Origin: Methylobacterium nodulans ORS 2060 | GTDB lineage: Bacteria > Pseudomonadota > Alphaproteobacteria > Rhizobiales > Beijerinckiaceae | NCBI RefSeq assembly: GCF_000022085.1 | Contig: NC_011887.1 | Coordinates: 372,001-436,000 of the forward strand | DNA: 64,000 nucleotides | Reading direction: 5' to 3' | Part shown: positions 16,662-27,874 of the stretch, piece by piece | Position numbering within the stretch: position 1 is the stretch's first letter | Layout: every line of letters begins with the position of its first letter | Notes under the pieces: model-generated | Database searches by the model: none | What the model was told of the DNA's origin: nothing | The model's input: the letters and a program-made list of their open reading frames with translations, nothing else | Translations under genes and position numbers: made by a program

Positions 16662-17783
16662 TCAGGCGCACCATTCCTGGACCAGAGCGCCATAAATCCG
16701 GTGCGCGATCGTAATGGCGCTTGTCGCGCACCACTCGTTCGTCTGATGCGCTTGTCCGGGCTCACCAGGGCCGAGGATCACGGTCGGGCACCCACCGAAG
16801 GCCCCCTGCAGCACCGAGCCGTCGGTGAAATACGGCATCCCGATCGCCTCGCCCACCTCCTGCGTGACCTTACGAACGCTCCGCGCGGCCGCCATCGCGA
16901 ACCCATCCGATGGCTCGGTACCGACCGCGGGCAGATCGGCCAGTGGAGGGTCGAACACGACATCCGGCCCCAGCTGGTCCTGCAGCATGGCGAGCGTGCG
17001 AGCGTGGTCCTGACCGGGCAGGGTGCGAAGGTCGAGGGTCAGCGTGCAGCTGTCCGGGATGACGTTGACAGCCTCGCCACCGTGCAGGCTCGTCACGGCC
17101 AGCGTCGGCGATCCAAGCAGTGGGTGAGTGGGAACGCCGAACTCGAAATTCCGGAGCGCCTCGACTGCACGCGTTGCCTTGAGCACGGCATTGTCGCCGA
17201 GTTCGGGCATGGACCCGTGGGCCGTTGCACCATGCGTTCGGGCGCGCAGGTGGAGCGCGCCCTTATGAGCGAGGGCCAAACGGTTGGAGGTCGGCTCGGC
17301 GACAACAAGGCCGCTGGCTTCACCCAGCACGCCGCGCCGGGCGAGATCGGCGGCCCCCAGGCATCCGGTCTCCTCACCTGCCGTGAGCACCAGGGTGACC
17401 CCGCGCGTCAGCACCGCTGCGGAGTGGGCCACATCGAGCACCGCCGCGACGAAGGCGGCGACGCCGGCCTTCATGTCGGACGCGCCCCGTCCGTAGAGGC
17501 GCCCGTCACGGATCTCACCGCGTGGGTCGAACGACCACGGTGCGCTGCCGAGCGGGACCGTGTCGAGGTGACCGGTGAAGACAAGCGGGGCGAGGGCCGG
17601 GTTCGTGCCCGGCAGGCGGGCAACCAAGCTCGTGCGGCCGGGGGCGAACGGATAGTCGGTTACATCGAAGCCAGCCCGGCGGAGCAGCACCGCAAGGTGC
17701 GCCGCGCAGGCGCTCTCTGAGCCCGGCGGGCTGATCGTATCGAAGCGCACCAGATCGAGAGCCAATACCTCGGGATTATTCAT
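16662..17783 (-). CDS. M20 family metallopeptidase (ArgE/DapE-like)
   Basis: A 373-residue amidohydrolase. Metal ligands are visible in order: His in FTGHLDTVPLG, Asp in GRGASDMKAG, the catalytic and ligand Glu in TAGEETGCLG, Glu/Asp in VVAEPTSN, and His near the C-terminus in GQAHQTNEW. The dimerisation domain lies between (HKGALHLRARTHGATAHGS). The ATG at 17783 gives the normal M20 N-terminus. It hydrolyses an N-acyl amino acid or peptide bond; the exact substrate (acetylornithine, succinyl-diaminopimelate or other) is not settled by sequence. It is a single gene with no evident operon. Confidence 0.9.
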   Translation of the reverse strand: MNNPEVLALDLVRFDTISPPGSESACAAHLAVLLRRAGFDVTDYPFAPGRTSLVARLPGTNPALAPLVFTGHLDTVPLGSAPWSFDPRGEIRDGRLYGRGASDMKAGVAAFVAAVLDVAHSAAVLTRGVTLVLTAGEETGCLGAADLARRGVLGEASGLVVAEPTSNRLALAHKGALHLRARTHGATAHGSMPELGDNAVLKATRAVEALRNFEFGVPTHPLLGSPTLAVTSLHGGEAVNVIPDSCTLTLDLRTLPGQDHARTLAMLQDQLGPDVVFDPPLADLPAVGTEPSDGFAMAAARSVRKVTQEVGEAIGMPYFTDGSVLQGAFGGCPTVILGPGEPGQAHQTNEWCATSAITIAHRIYGALVQEWCA

Positions 17784-18020
17784 CGGCTCGATAGCCCCTC
17801 GCACGCCTGGATCAGAGGTAAGGGATGTGCGGAGTGCGATGCAAGCGACGGATGAGCCATTTTTGGGTATCCCACACGGCGCGAGCTCGGAGCATGGTTT
17901 GCGTGGTGGCATTCGATCGCGCGACCGATGTCGGCGAGCGTCATGGCGCGAGGTCCGGTCGATCCAGGAACGCTCTTGCCAACGCAGCCACCTCGTCCCT
18001 CGGGCCGAGACTCTGTCGAG

Positions 18021-18266
18021 TCAGCTAGGAGCAGGTCTGTCGATCTTGTTGAAGCCCTCCAAGAAGCCGGTGCTATTCGGATCCGTCAGCGGACCAAGGA
18101 AAGCGTTCGCGAGCTGGGCATTCGCGTCGTCGGCGAGAACGATCGCCTCGTACAAGGACCGGCACAATCGTACAATCTCGTCGTCAGATCCGCCTGACCC
18201 ACCGTTCCGGGCCTGCGCCTCACGGGCTTGTTCGAGCAGCTGGCGTCGGACCTCGTCTTGAGGCAC
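18021..18266 (-). CDS. small hypothetical protein
   Basis: 81 residues, acidic and helical: MPQDEVRRQLLEQAREAQAR, EIVRLCRSLYEAIVLADDAN, FLGPLTDPNSTGFLEGF. It reads as a real small soluble protein, but no family was recognised. An overlapping plus-strand frame exists and is less protein-like. Confidence 0.45.
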   Translation of the reverse strand: MPQDEVRRQLLEQAREAQARNGGSGGSDDEIVRLCRSLYEAIVLADDANAQLANAFLGPLTDPNSTGFLEGFNKIDRPAPS

Positions 18267-19069
18267 AGAGCCGTCACTCGTGCTGTAGGTCTCGCCCCGA
18301 AGAAGCAGCAGCTTCTGCTCGTAGAAACTGACCGCCTTATTGACGAGACGATGCGTGCTCCAGAGCGCTTGGGCCTTCTCCAGCTCGGACGGATGCCGAG
18401 GAACGACGATCTTCAGTTTAATCGAGCGAACAGGCGTGGCTCAGAGCACCAGATTGTCCCTCACCATCGGGGGTCCAAGCTTGGCTGTCTAGGCCGAACG
18501 AGAGTGCAATGGGAATGCCGTGCTCTCACGCGATAATCGGCTCTGGCTCGACTGCTGGCTTTGGCTCCGGCACGGACATCGAGACAGGCCGATCTGACGC
18601 TCGCCAGCGGTCGAGGAATTCTCCGAAGTGAGGGCGAGTGATCGACTTCGCTCACAGCAGTATGAGCGCAATCGCCTCGGCCCATCTCACGGATCCCTCG
18701 CCCGGCCCGCAGCCGGAGAGTCACCAAATGGTCGGGCGGGATGCCGTCGCCGGATCAGGAGGGCTGAGACGAAAAAAGCCCGGCTGCGGGAGGGCTGCCG
18801 GGCTCAGAACGACCTCGGATCAGATGCAGGAGGGCACAATGTCTCCAGCAACGAAACAACCTGCTGCGAACGAGAAACCCCACCGCGGCGGGGCCGGGCG
18901 GCCTTGCTGACTCTGGACGTGGGGCGGATCAGAGTCCTTTCGATTCTCGTCGATCGAAATCGCGTGCTTGACCTCTCCAATCAAGGTGCGTCCAGCGGAC
19001 GGTGCTTGATCGCGACGGCGGATGCGAACGCCTCCGCCGTCGCTCGTTGGCCGTCAGAGAACGCCGTGG
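18267..19069. other. intergenic region with a terminator hairpin
   Basis: No convincing gene in about 800 bases. It holds a minus-strand terminator at 18772-18804 and a possible 23-codon plus-strand peptide from ATG 18839 with an upstream GGAGG (MSPATKQPAANEK...), which is too short to support. Confidence 0.4.
18772..18804 (-). terminator. Rho-independent terminator, minus strand
   Basis: On the minus strand the eight-base stem AGCCCGGC / GCCGGGCT (18804-18797 and 18784-18777) is followed by TTTTTT. It lies about 270 bases beyond the katG stop with no gene in between, so it may end the katG transcript. Confidence 0.65.
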
Positions 19070-21334
<2,265 letters not shown>

Positions 21335-21637
21335 CTACCGATGTTCAGCGGTTGATTGTGGCAGATTCGTTTCGGCCTCGAGGGCGAAGCCGATCACCCT
21401 CTTGTTAACTTCGTCATAGCAATCCAATGGCGCACTTCGATCGGCAATCGTCTTATGTTGGCATGACATTCGCCACAATGTGCTCCGTGATTGCAACGGT
21501 GACGACAAACGCGGAGCGGGGGCTTCCCGAGGCGCGGATGGCAGCGCCCCGCCCGGCCATTGCCACATACCATGACCGCCACGAGCGATCATGTCTAATC
21601 GAATTGCCTGATTGCGGTGATGAGCTGATCTATCGCG

Positions 21638-21771
21638 GCACTCGCGGAGCACCGTCATTTCGGCTGCGCCACGGCCGCTTGCGCGGTCTCCCAGCCCGCA
21701 CTGTCGATGCAGATTCACGAGCTCGAGAAGCATCTCGGCGCCGAGGTGGCACGGCGCGGCGAACAGCTCGA
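21638..21771 (+). pseudogene. oxyR-like LysR regulator, DNA-binding domain fragment
   Basis: The plus strand encodes ALAEHRHFGCATAACAVSQP followed by ALSMQIHELEKHLGAEVARR, the winged-helix start of OxyR-type LysR regulators (normally ...YFVALAEHRHFGRAAEACHVSQPALS...). An in-frame stop lies just upstream and the effector domain is absent, replaced by transposase debris. Divergent katG-oxyR pairs are common, so this is probably katG's former regulator. Confidence 0.7.
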
Positions 21772-21779
21772 TGCGGCCG

Positions 21780-22367
21780 TCCGCGACTACCCTGCCCGCC
21801 GGCGCCGTGGATCCCGCCCTCGATGAGAGCGAGTGGACGCGGGGCCTGCTGATCCGCCGCAGTCTGAGCGACGGCGAGCGGGCCTCCTGCACAACGTGGT
21901 GCCCGGCCGGCACACCGATTGCGACCCTGGTCGCGGTTGAGGGCCGGCGCTGGGCCATCGCGGACGCCTTCGGCCAAGACCGAACTCGGGCTCGACCACA
22001 ACGCGACCCGCTCCTGGCATGGCTGGCACCGGCACATCTCGCTGGTGATGCTGGCCTGCGCCAGGCTGATGGTGATCCGCCATCGGGCCAACGCGCCGCC
22101 CCCAAAAAGTCGGGGCTGGCCAAGACCGCGCGCCCACTGATCCGCTGGTCGGTGCAGGAGAGCCGCCGCGTCGCGGTGCGGCTGGCGCGACAGCGCATCC
22201 GGCCCGCCCACGTCATGGCCTGGTCGCTCTGGCGACGCGCACATCAGGCCGCCGCCCGCCAAGCCCACCTCAACCGCAGCACGTCAGACGCCAGAGCGCG
22301 CCGCCAACGCCGAGGCAAACTCAGCAGACCAACCCGCCGTTCTTCCCAACCAAAAACGCAACTGTAG
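21780..22367 (+). pseudogene. IS701-like transposase C-terminal remnant with frameshifts
   Basis: Reads [40 protein letters not shown], then (after a frameshift) [20 protein letters not shown], and, back in the first frame, [20 protein letters not shown] and AHVMAWSLWRRAHQAAARQA. Two compensating frameshifts enclose about 120 bases. It is the C-terminal third of the same transposase type as the remnant at 9670-10103, but covers a different part and abuts the oxyR fragment. Confidence 0.65.
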
Positions 22368-22401
22368 TGCTAGCACTGCTTCGCATGACTGTACTTGGTC
22401 G

Positions 22402-22707
22402 TCAGTCCTCCGCGCGTAAGATCTCGACCAAGGGCGGGCTTTGGAGGATGTCGCTGAACGAGCGCATCCACTCACTCGTCTCACCTTCCGAACCCACACC
22501 GCCTCGGCGGAACTGATCGAGTTGATCGAGGTTGGTCAGCTCAACCTCAAATTGCAGAGCCGCGCAGCGTTGAACACGCGTGAGCGGCACCAGAAGACGA
22601 GCCTTGAGACCGTTTGCGCGCGCTGCCTCGATCTCGCGCCGGATGTGCTCGATTGCCTGCTGCCGGTTGACGGGCAGAACATCGTAGGAAAACCGAGCCA
22701 AGAACAT
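22402..22707 (-). CDS. small conserved-looking hypothetical protein
   Basis: 101 residues, soluble, predicted alpha/beta: MFLARFSYDVLPVNRQQAIE, then ARLLVPLTRVQRCAALQFEV and SPPLVEILRAED. It has the feel of a ferredoxin-like dimeric alpha/beta-barrel protein, but no named family was recognised. It is intact and free-standing. Confidence 0.6.
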   Translation of the reverse strand: MFLARFSYDVLPVNRQQAIEHIRREIEAARANGLKARLLVPLTRVQRCAALQFEVELTNLDQLDQFRRGGVGSEGETSEWMRSFSDILQSPPLVEILRAED

Positions 22708-22966
22708 CGCGGCCTCCGCTCAGAACAGATGCTTTGCACGTATGTAGACCTCAATTCCTGAGTCTGGCATTTGCGAATGATAACGTGAACACAAGTCGAA
22801 GCTGACCCGTGGCACAGTCTGCAACGATCCGCCAAGGTTCGGCAGCAGAACACCAGCGGCCATTCCCAATGCACCGCTCGAAGGTCCGTTTGTGGCGCAT
22901 TGCGGCTGTCGGCTCAGCGTGCGCGGAGGGTCGAAGTCCGACCGCTCGACACGTTCCACGCAATAG

Positions 22967-22999
22967 AAAAGCCCGCCCGCGGCGGTGTGCCGGGCGGGC
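22967..22999 (-). terminator. Rho-independent terminator ending the phage-like gene run
   Basis: The minus strand gives GCCCGCCCG, an 11-base loop and CGGGCGGGC, then TTTTCT. It lies 26 bases past the stop of the last phage-like gene (23025), which fits a shared minus-strand transcript of that island. Confidence 0.75.
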
Positions 23000-23024
23000 A
23001 TCGGAGGTGCCTTGGGGCGCCGAG

Positions 23025-23435
23025 TCAACGATGGTGCTGGTCGCGGCGGGAACCGCGATGCTGGCCCTGGTGAGGCCCGCGACCGCCTTGCTCCAGATCT
23101 CCGAGGCGGTCGGTGAGACGCTCCAAGACGCTGATCAGCTGGTCATTGTGCCGGGCCGTGTCCGACGCGGTGTCCTCGCGGATGGCCAGGGCCAGCTCCT
23201 TCACCGCGTCCGTCAGGTCGGCAATCGCGATCGAGTCGAGGACCGTGGGGCCAGACGCGGATGCGACGTCCCGCGCGGTTTCGGCCTGGAGCGCTTCGGC
23301 CTTTTTCGCCTCCAGCCGGTAGTCGAGCAGGGTCTTGATGAAGCCGTTCAGCGGGACCAGCGCGCCCGCCAGCGCGGCCGTGATGCCGACGACGATCGCC
23401 GGCCAGCTGTCAAAGGAGACGCCCGGGTCGGCCAC
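23025..23435 (-). CDS. small membrane protein of prophage-like island
   Basis: 136 residues starting at GTG 23435, which has a strong AGGAGG seven bases upstream. One N-terminal hydrophobic span (WPAIVVGITAALAGALVPLN) is followed by an acidic helical, coiled-coil-like region (LTDAVKELALAIREDTASDT...LISVLERLTDRLG). The layout resembles phage holin- or spanin-neighbourhood proteins, but the family is not recognised. It overlaps the upstream gene by 26 bases. Confidence 0.6.
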   Translation of the reverse strand: MADPGVSFDSWPAIVVGITAALAGALVPLNGFIKTLLDYRLEAKKAEALQAETARDVASASGPTVLDSIAIADLTDAVKELALAIREDTASDTARHNDQLISVLERLTDRLGDLEQGGRGPHQGQHRGSRRDQHHR

Positions 23436-23970
23436 CAGCCCGCCTCCTCTTGCGCAGGCCGAAGGTGTCTTCGGCCGCCATGTCGGAGGCGGCCCGCCCC
23501 GACGAATGAAGCTCGGCCAAGGCGAGGACACCGTAGACCGCGATGCCGGTTGAGAGCGGCGGATAGGCCGCCGCGACGCCGGCCGCGGTCACGAGCCAGA
23601 ACGCAAAGCCTGACATGCACCCGAGCGTCCGGATCAGCGACGTCTCCCGGCCGCGGCGGCCATTGATCCAGAGGGCGAGGATGCGAGCCCCGCCCACCGA
23701 GACGGAGATCGTCCCGGCCGTGCGCTCGGTCACGCAGGACGCGATCACGCGCCATTCCGGGCCGACGAAGGTGGGCTCGGGGAGGAGCAGCACCCCCCCG
23801 AGCGTCATCATGATGAGGGAGAGCCAGACCTCGGCCCAGCGGGTCTGGCCGTAGCGGACGGCTCTGCGGATGCGCTCGTTGATGACCGGATCGGGGTCGT
23901 ACTGGATCATGGCTTGGTTGGGCCAAGGCGCAAGGTAAGCCAGCCAGCAGTGCCGTGGGGGGATCCGCAT
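23410..23970 (-). CDS. hypothetical membrane protein of prophage-like island
   Basis: 186 residues with three to four hydrophobic segments (WLSLIMMTLGGVLLLPEPTF, GFAFWLVTAAGVAAAYP, STGIAVYGVLALAEL) and a basic C-terminus. The ATG at 23970 has AGGAGG upstream and is preferred to the internal ATG at 23910. Placed between two other small membrane or exported proteins on the same strand. Function unknown. Confidence 0.6.
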   Translation of the reverse strand: MRIPPRHCWLAYLAPWPNQAMIQYDPDPVINERIRRAVRYGQTRWAEVWLSLIMMTLGGVLLLPEPTFVGPEWRVIASCVTERTAGTISVSVGGARILALWINGRRGRETSLIRTLGCMSGFAFWLVTAAGVAAAYPPLSTGIAVYGVLALAELHSSGRAASDMAAEDTFGLRKRRRAGGRPGRLL

Positions 23971-23997
23971 GGCCGCCTCCTGTCTGGCTATGTGCGC

Positions 23998-24510
23998 TTA
24001 CTTCCTGGCCGCCGCCGGCAGCCCGTTCAGGACAGGCGTCAGGACGGCGTTGGCGTTCGCGGTCTCATCCAGGTGCAGGGCCCTGAAGATCGTCCTGGCG
24101 ACGCCCTTCGGGCCGCCCGCGGCGCGCACCACCGCCGCCGGAGCAGCGTTGAGCGCACGGTTGACCGCGGTGGCGAGCACCTTCGAGCCGATCTCGACAT
24201 TGAGCGCCTTGCCCTTGGCCGCGCCCTCGACGGTGTTGAGGGCATACTCCAGGCAGGCCTCGACCATCTGCTGGATCCGCTTCTGGGTGATGAACAGCTG
24301 CAGCCACGGGGCGATGAGGGCGATGGCAGCGGTGATCACGGTCACCAGGATCGGCACCAGGACTGAGGTGATGGTCTGGGCGATGGCGACGATCCAGTCG
24401 CCCCACGGCACCACCACGGCGGTGTTGGCGACCGCCGTCACCTCGGCAGCCAGAGCAGGAGCGGCGAGCGCGCACAGCGCCAGCGCCGCGAGCGAGAGCT
24501 TGCGGATCAT
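23998..24510 (-). CDS. exported or membrane hypothetical protein, phage-like
   Basis: 170 residues. A clear signal sequence (MIRKLSLAALALCALAAPAL, AA) is followed by a long hydrophobic span (TITSVLVPILVTVITAAIAL) and an Ala-rich helical C-terminal half (VNRALNAAPAAVVRAAGGPK). AAGGA lies upstream of ATG 24510. It heads the run of small membrane genes. Not assigned to a family. Confidence 0.6.
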   Translation of the reverse strand: MIRKLSLAALALCALAAPALAAEVTAVANTAVVVPWGDWIVAIAQTITSVLVPILVTVITAAIALIAPWLQLFITQKRIQQMVEACLEYALNTVEGAAKGKALNVEIGSKVLATAVNRALNAAPAAVVRAAGGPKGVARTIFRALHLDETANANAVLTPVLNGLPAAARK

Positions 24511-24569
24511 GGGATAGTCCTTGGATGTTGCTGGGGTGGTGCCCTGTCTAAACCCGTAGGGCGAGGGTC

Positions 24570-24871
24570 TCAGGCTGCGTCGAAGTCAGGCAGCGGAACG
24601 GTTTGCCCGGCGAGGTGATGGGTGCTGTCGCCGAGAAATTGGATCTGGCCGTCCCTCACGAAGGAGTGGCAGACGAGGGAGCCGGGTTGAAGTACGGGCC
24701 GGGCGGGTTGACGAAGATCGAGGGGGCGAAGGTCGGACAGTCGTAGTTGCCGTTGAACTGCCAGCGCGGACCCTCCCCCTCACCGATGCGGATGCTGTGG
24801 GCGCCCGCGCACCCCGGGCACCAGAACAGAAGCCGGCCGCCCTCCACGGTGCGGAGGATGCCGCGTTTCAT
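24570..24871 (-). pseudogene. DUF6527-like zinc-ribbon protein, frameshifted
   Basis: The first frame begins MKRGILRTVEGGRLLFWCPG (CPGC, then AHSIRIGEGEGPRWQFNGNY and PTFAPSIFV). The expected C-terminal part, SLVCHSFVRDGQIQFLGDST then HHLAGQTVPLPDF, is in a different frame ending at 24570. One small insertion or deletion near 24690-24670 separates them. The CPGC/CH pattern indicates a small zinc-binding phage protein. Its ATG overlaps the stop of the upstream gene (TGATG). Confidence 0.65.
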
Positions 24872-25143
24872 CAGGCGGCCCCGAAGACGCGATCGATCCA
24901 GCCGCCGAGCCGCGCCACGAAGCCCGTCGTCGCCAGTACGGCCGGGGGCACCGGGGTCGCGGGGGTCGCCGGGACCACCACAACAGGCTCCGCGACCCGC
25001 ACCACGACCGGCGCGGGCGCCGGCGCCGCGTTGCCGAGGCTCTTCGCCTTGGCGATCGCCTTCTCGACCTCGGCGGCCGTGGCGAGCACCTTGTTGATGC
25101 CATCGCCCAGGTAGTAGGTCTGCCCGCGCCTCACCGCCTTCAC
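24871..25143 (-). CDS. small prophage-type protein with Pro/Ala/Val linker
   Basis: 90 residues: MKAVRRGQTYYLGDGINKVL, a helical segment ATAAEVEKAIAKAKSLG, a low-complexity Pro/Ala/Val stretch (~40-70), and a short hydrophobic end (FVARLGGWIDRVFGAA). It overlaps the DUF6527-like start by one codon. No family recognised. The neighbours suggest a phage accessory protein. Confidence 0.5.
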   Translation of the reverse strand: MKAVRRGQTYYLGDGINKVLATAAEVEKAIAKAKSLGNAAPAPAPVVVRVAEPVVVVPATPATPVPPAVLATTGFVARLGGWIDRVFGAA

Positions 25144-25237
25144 CCTAGTTTTGCTCGGAGGGAATTTTGTCCGGATGAGACCCTGTGCGGTTCACCGCCC
25201 CTGACCCGCCAAACTCTCGACCGGCCCCCCGGGGGGA

Positions 25238-25525
25238 TCAGCCACGGCCCGGCTCGGCCGCCGCGCTCCGCACCGCCATCCGCCGCGCCCGCTCGGCCAC
25301 GGTCTTCCTGGTGTGACAGGATCCACATAGACACCTGCCGTTGTTCGGATCCGTGAGCGCACCGCCGTCCTGGCGCTCGATCACGTGATCGGCGAAGAGG
25401 CGGACGCCGCCGCGGCCGCCCTGAGCGCCGCAATCCTCACAGCACCAGCCCGCCCGCTGCAGGACGGCCAGACGCCAGGCCCGGTGCTCCGGGGTCTGCA
25501 GCTCGGCATCCGCCGTCTTGGGCAT
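25238..25525 (-). CDS. HNH endonuclease
   Basis: About 95 residues from an internal ATG at 25525 (MPKTADAELQTPEHRAWRLA). HNH features in order: CCEDCG (zinc Cys pair), LFADHVIERQDGG (the D-H of the catalytic motif), NNGRCLCGSCHTRKT (second Cys pair plus His and Lys). Phage HNH nucleases of this size act with terminase during packaging. The frame is open upstream into a dead regulator, giving a 276-codon chimeric ORF starting at 26068. Whether translation begins at 25525 or 26068 is uncertain. Confidence 0.7.
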   Translation of the reverse strand: MPKTADAELQTPEHRAWRLAVLQRAGWCCEDCGAQGGRGGVRLFADHVIERQDGGALTDPNNGRCLCGSCHTRKTVAERARRMAVRSAAAEPGRG

Positions 25526-26217
25526 GGGTCGGGCGGTGCGTGGGTTGTCGGCTTCCGGGTGCGTGAGGGCAAAGCGGCGCGCCTCCTGAACCGTGTAGCC
25601 GAACAGCGCCTCGCAGCCGGCATTGACTGCGAGCACCTGCAACTGCCTCCCGAGGATCGCCGCCGGAACCCCGACCACGTCGAGAGCCTGTGCGGCGGCC
25701 CGCACGGTCTGAAGGCGCAGGCGCGCCGACATCGTCGCGGCACGCGCAAGATGGGGCCGCAAGGCATCCAGGCGCGCAACGACATCGCGGGTCACCGGGC
25801 CACGAGCGAAAGCGCGCTCCACGTTGAAGATGAGGCGGTCACCACTCGGCACAGTGACGGCGCTGGCAACGCCCCAGCCGAGCCCTCTGGGCCGCAGGAA
25901 ATCGCGAAAGACAGGTTCTACCTCGATTTCCGCAGGAGTGTAGACGTCGAGGTCGGTCAAGAAGCCTGAGTGCTGCTTGGCGAAAAGCCTGGCGGCCCGA
26001 TCCGTCCGCGCCGGCCATCCTTCCGCAACATACTCTGCGGTGCCTTGCTCGAAGCCCGGGGAGGTCACGTAACGAAAATCGTTCCCCTCCGTCGTGAAGA
26101 GAAGGGCGCGTCGCCTTCGCCAAAGCGCGCCAGATCCGAGAGGACGTTCGGCCAGAACTCGGGCAGGACCGCAGCCTCGTAGATCCGGTCGATGAGGTCC
26201 CCAGCTTCAGCGTCCAC
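25526..26217 (-). pseudogene. LuxR-type regulator remnant, truncated and frameshifted
   Basis: It starts around GTG 26217: DAEAGDLIDRIYEAAVLPEF, WPNVLSDLARFGEGDAP. A -1 shift near 26105 moves the frame to FTTEGNDFRYVTSPGFEQGT, VEPVFRDFLRPRGLGWGVAS and VLAVNAGCEALF. This is the N-terminal sensory part common in Methylobacterium LuxR-family regulators. The C-terminal helix-turn-helix domain is missing; the frame runs directly into the HNH nuclease at about 25537. Confidence 0.6.
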
Positions 26218-26816
26218 TGCCCCGGCTCCCGTTTCCCAACGCCGTCCTGCGGACAAACCGCACCAGACCCGACGGTTGCGGTGCAGACGGAGATGGCCTG
26301 CCACGGTGAGGCGGGCTTGGTGGTCACCTGACTGCCTCACACGAAACAGCCCCGTCACGATCGCTCGCGCGGGGCTGCTGACCAATGCACCCGCACGGCG
26401 TGGTTGCAAAAATGCAACAACGACCGTGCGCAGGTGCAAGGTCTCATTTGGCAGCCAGCCTGTCAACATCGACGCTGAGGACATGCTTCTTGCCGAATGC
26501 CTTCAGCAGCACGGCAATGCGACGACCCTCCGGGGCGCGCATCACCTCGCCGATCAGGCCCTCCCAGAGCTCGTCGCGGATCTGCACCTTGTCGCCCACC
26601 GCAAGCTGCGGTCGCGGGCGGTCGTACGCGGCCATCTCATCAGCTGCGATCAGCATCTTCATCATCCACGGCGGCAGCTCGGTCGGAGCCTCGCCTGTCG
26701 TGACGAGCGCGCGGACGCCAGGCACCCGCAGGATGTCCCGCCAGGATTGCTCCGGCCGCTTGCCAACGAAGGCGTAGCCAGGGAACACTGGACGCCGCAC
26801 GAGCCGCTTGCCGCTA

Positions 26817-27874
26817 GAGCCGCTCCCGATCAGGTTGAAGCGTAAGCATCATCCTCGTATCCAGCAGCTGTGAAGTAGTTGCGGCACTCAGCCGGCGAGA
26901 AGCATTTGAAGGCTTGGTGGATCGCCGCCCAGAGTTCACTGACACTGCGGGCCGCCGCCCTGCGCAACAGCGCTTTCAGCTTGGCGAAGGCCTGCTCAAT
27001 CGGGTTGAACTCAGGTGAGTACGGAGGAAGATAAAGCAGCCGGGCCCCGGTTGCCGCGATCGCCTCGCGCACGCCGGCCACCTTGTGAGCGCCCAGATTG
27101 TCCAGGATCACGGTGTCGCCGGGTCTCAGGGTGGGGACCAGGGTGTCGGTCACGTAGGCGCGGAAGCGTTCGCCCGTCACAGGGCCGTCCAGCAGAGCGA
27201 TCGCGTCAGGCCCGCTCGTGCGCAGCCCGGCAATCACAGTGGTGGTTTTCCAGTGCCCTGCGGGTGCCGCGAGGCGGCAACGCTCGCCGCGCGGGGCCCA
27301 GCCGTAGCGGCGGACCATGCTGGTGGTGGCGGCGGTCTCATCCAGGAACACCAGTCGCTCCGGATCCAGCTCAAGCTGGCCGGCAAACCACGCCTCACGA
27401 GCCGCCTTTACATCCTCCCGCTCCTGCTCAGCTGCGTACGTCGCCCTTTTTTCCGCGTGATGCGGTGCCGGGCGAAGAAGCGCGACAGGCTACTGCGGCT
27501 GACCGGAACGCCTTGCTCCTGGAGCGTCTCGCAGAGCTCATGCAGGAAGCTCTGCGGGTGGGCTTGGTAGGTCTGCAGGATGAGCTCGGCATGAGCCTCG
27601 ATGCGCTGCGAGCGCTGGTCGCCGCCCATGGGCTTGGGCGTGACATCTCCCTGGCCCTCCTGCTGCCTGGACCAGCGGCTGACGCTGGCCACGCTGACCC
27701 CGAAGCGCGCGGCGGCCTGATGGCAGGAGGCGCCTTCTGCAACGGCCGAGACGACGCGCTGGCGCAGGTCGACAGACAAAGCTGAGGGCATGGGCCACCT
27801 CCGTTGAGCCGCCCCCCCGGGGACCGGCCAACGCGTTGCCATCACCACGGTTTCAACCCGCTCGGACCCCGCTC
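26817..27874 (-). mobile_element. IS630-family insertion sequence
   Basis: 1058 bases flanked by a duplicated TA (26815-26816 and 27875-27876), the standard IS630/Tc1 target. The imperfect terminal repeats read GAGCCGCTCCCGATCAGGTT at the left and GAGCGGGGTCCGAGCGGGTT at the right (complement). It encodes a two-frame transposase and interrupts the NusG-like gene in the same orientation. Confidence 0.88.
26830..27791 (-). CDS. IS630-family transposase (two frames, probable -1 frameshift)
   Basis: Frame 1 starts at ATG 27791 (MPSALSVDLRQRVVSAVAEG), carries the helix-turn-helix CHQAAARFGVSVASVSRW, and ends at 27408 just after RITRKKGRR. Frame 2 supplies the DDE domain: RLVFLDETAATTSMVRRYGW, GDTVILDNLGAHKVAGVREA, YLPPYSPEFNPIEQAFAKLK. 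The switch lies at an A6G run (CGGAAAAAAGGG), a classical -1 slippage site in this family, which would join ...ITRKK to RATYAAEQEREDVKAAREAW. The product would be about 320 residues, as expected. Confidence 0.82.

Noticed and set aside
26344..26385. Hairpin AGCCCCG...CGGGGCT considered as terminator
   Set aside because: The stem is good but no T-run follows on either strand.
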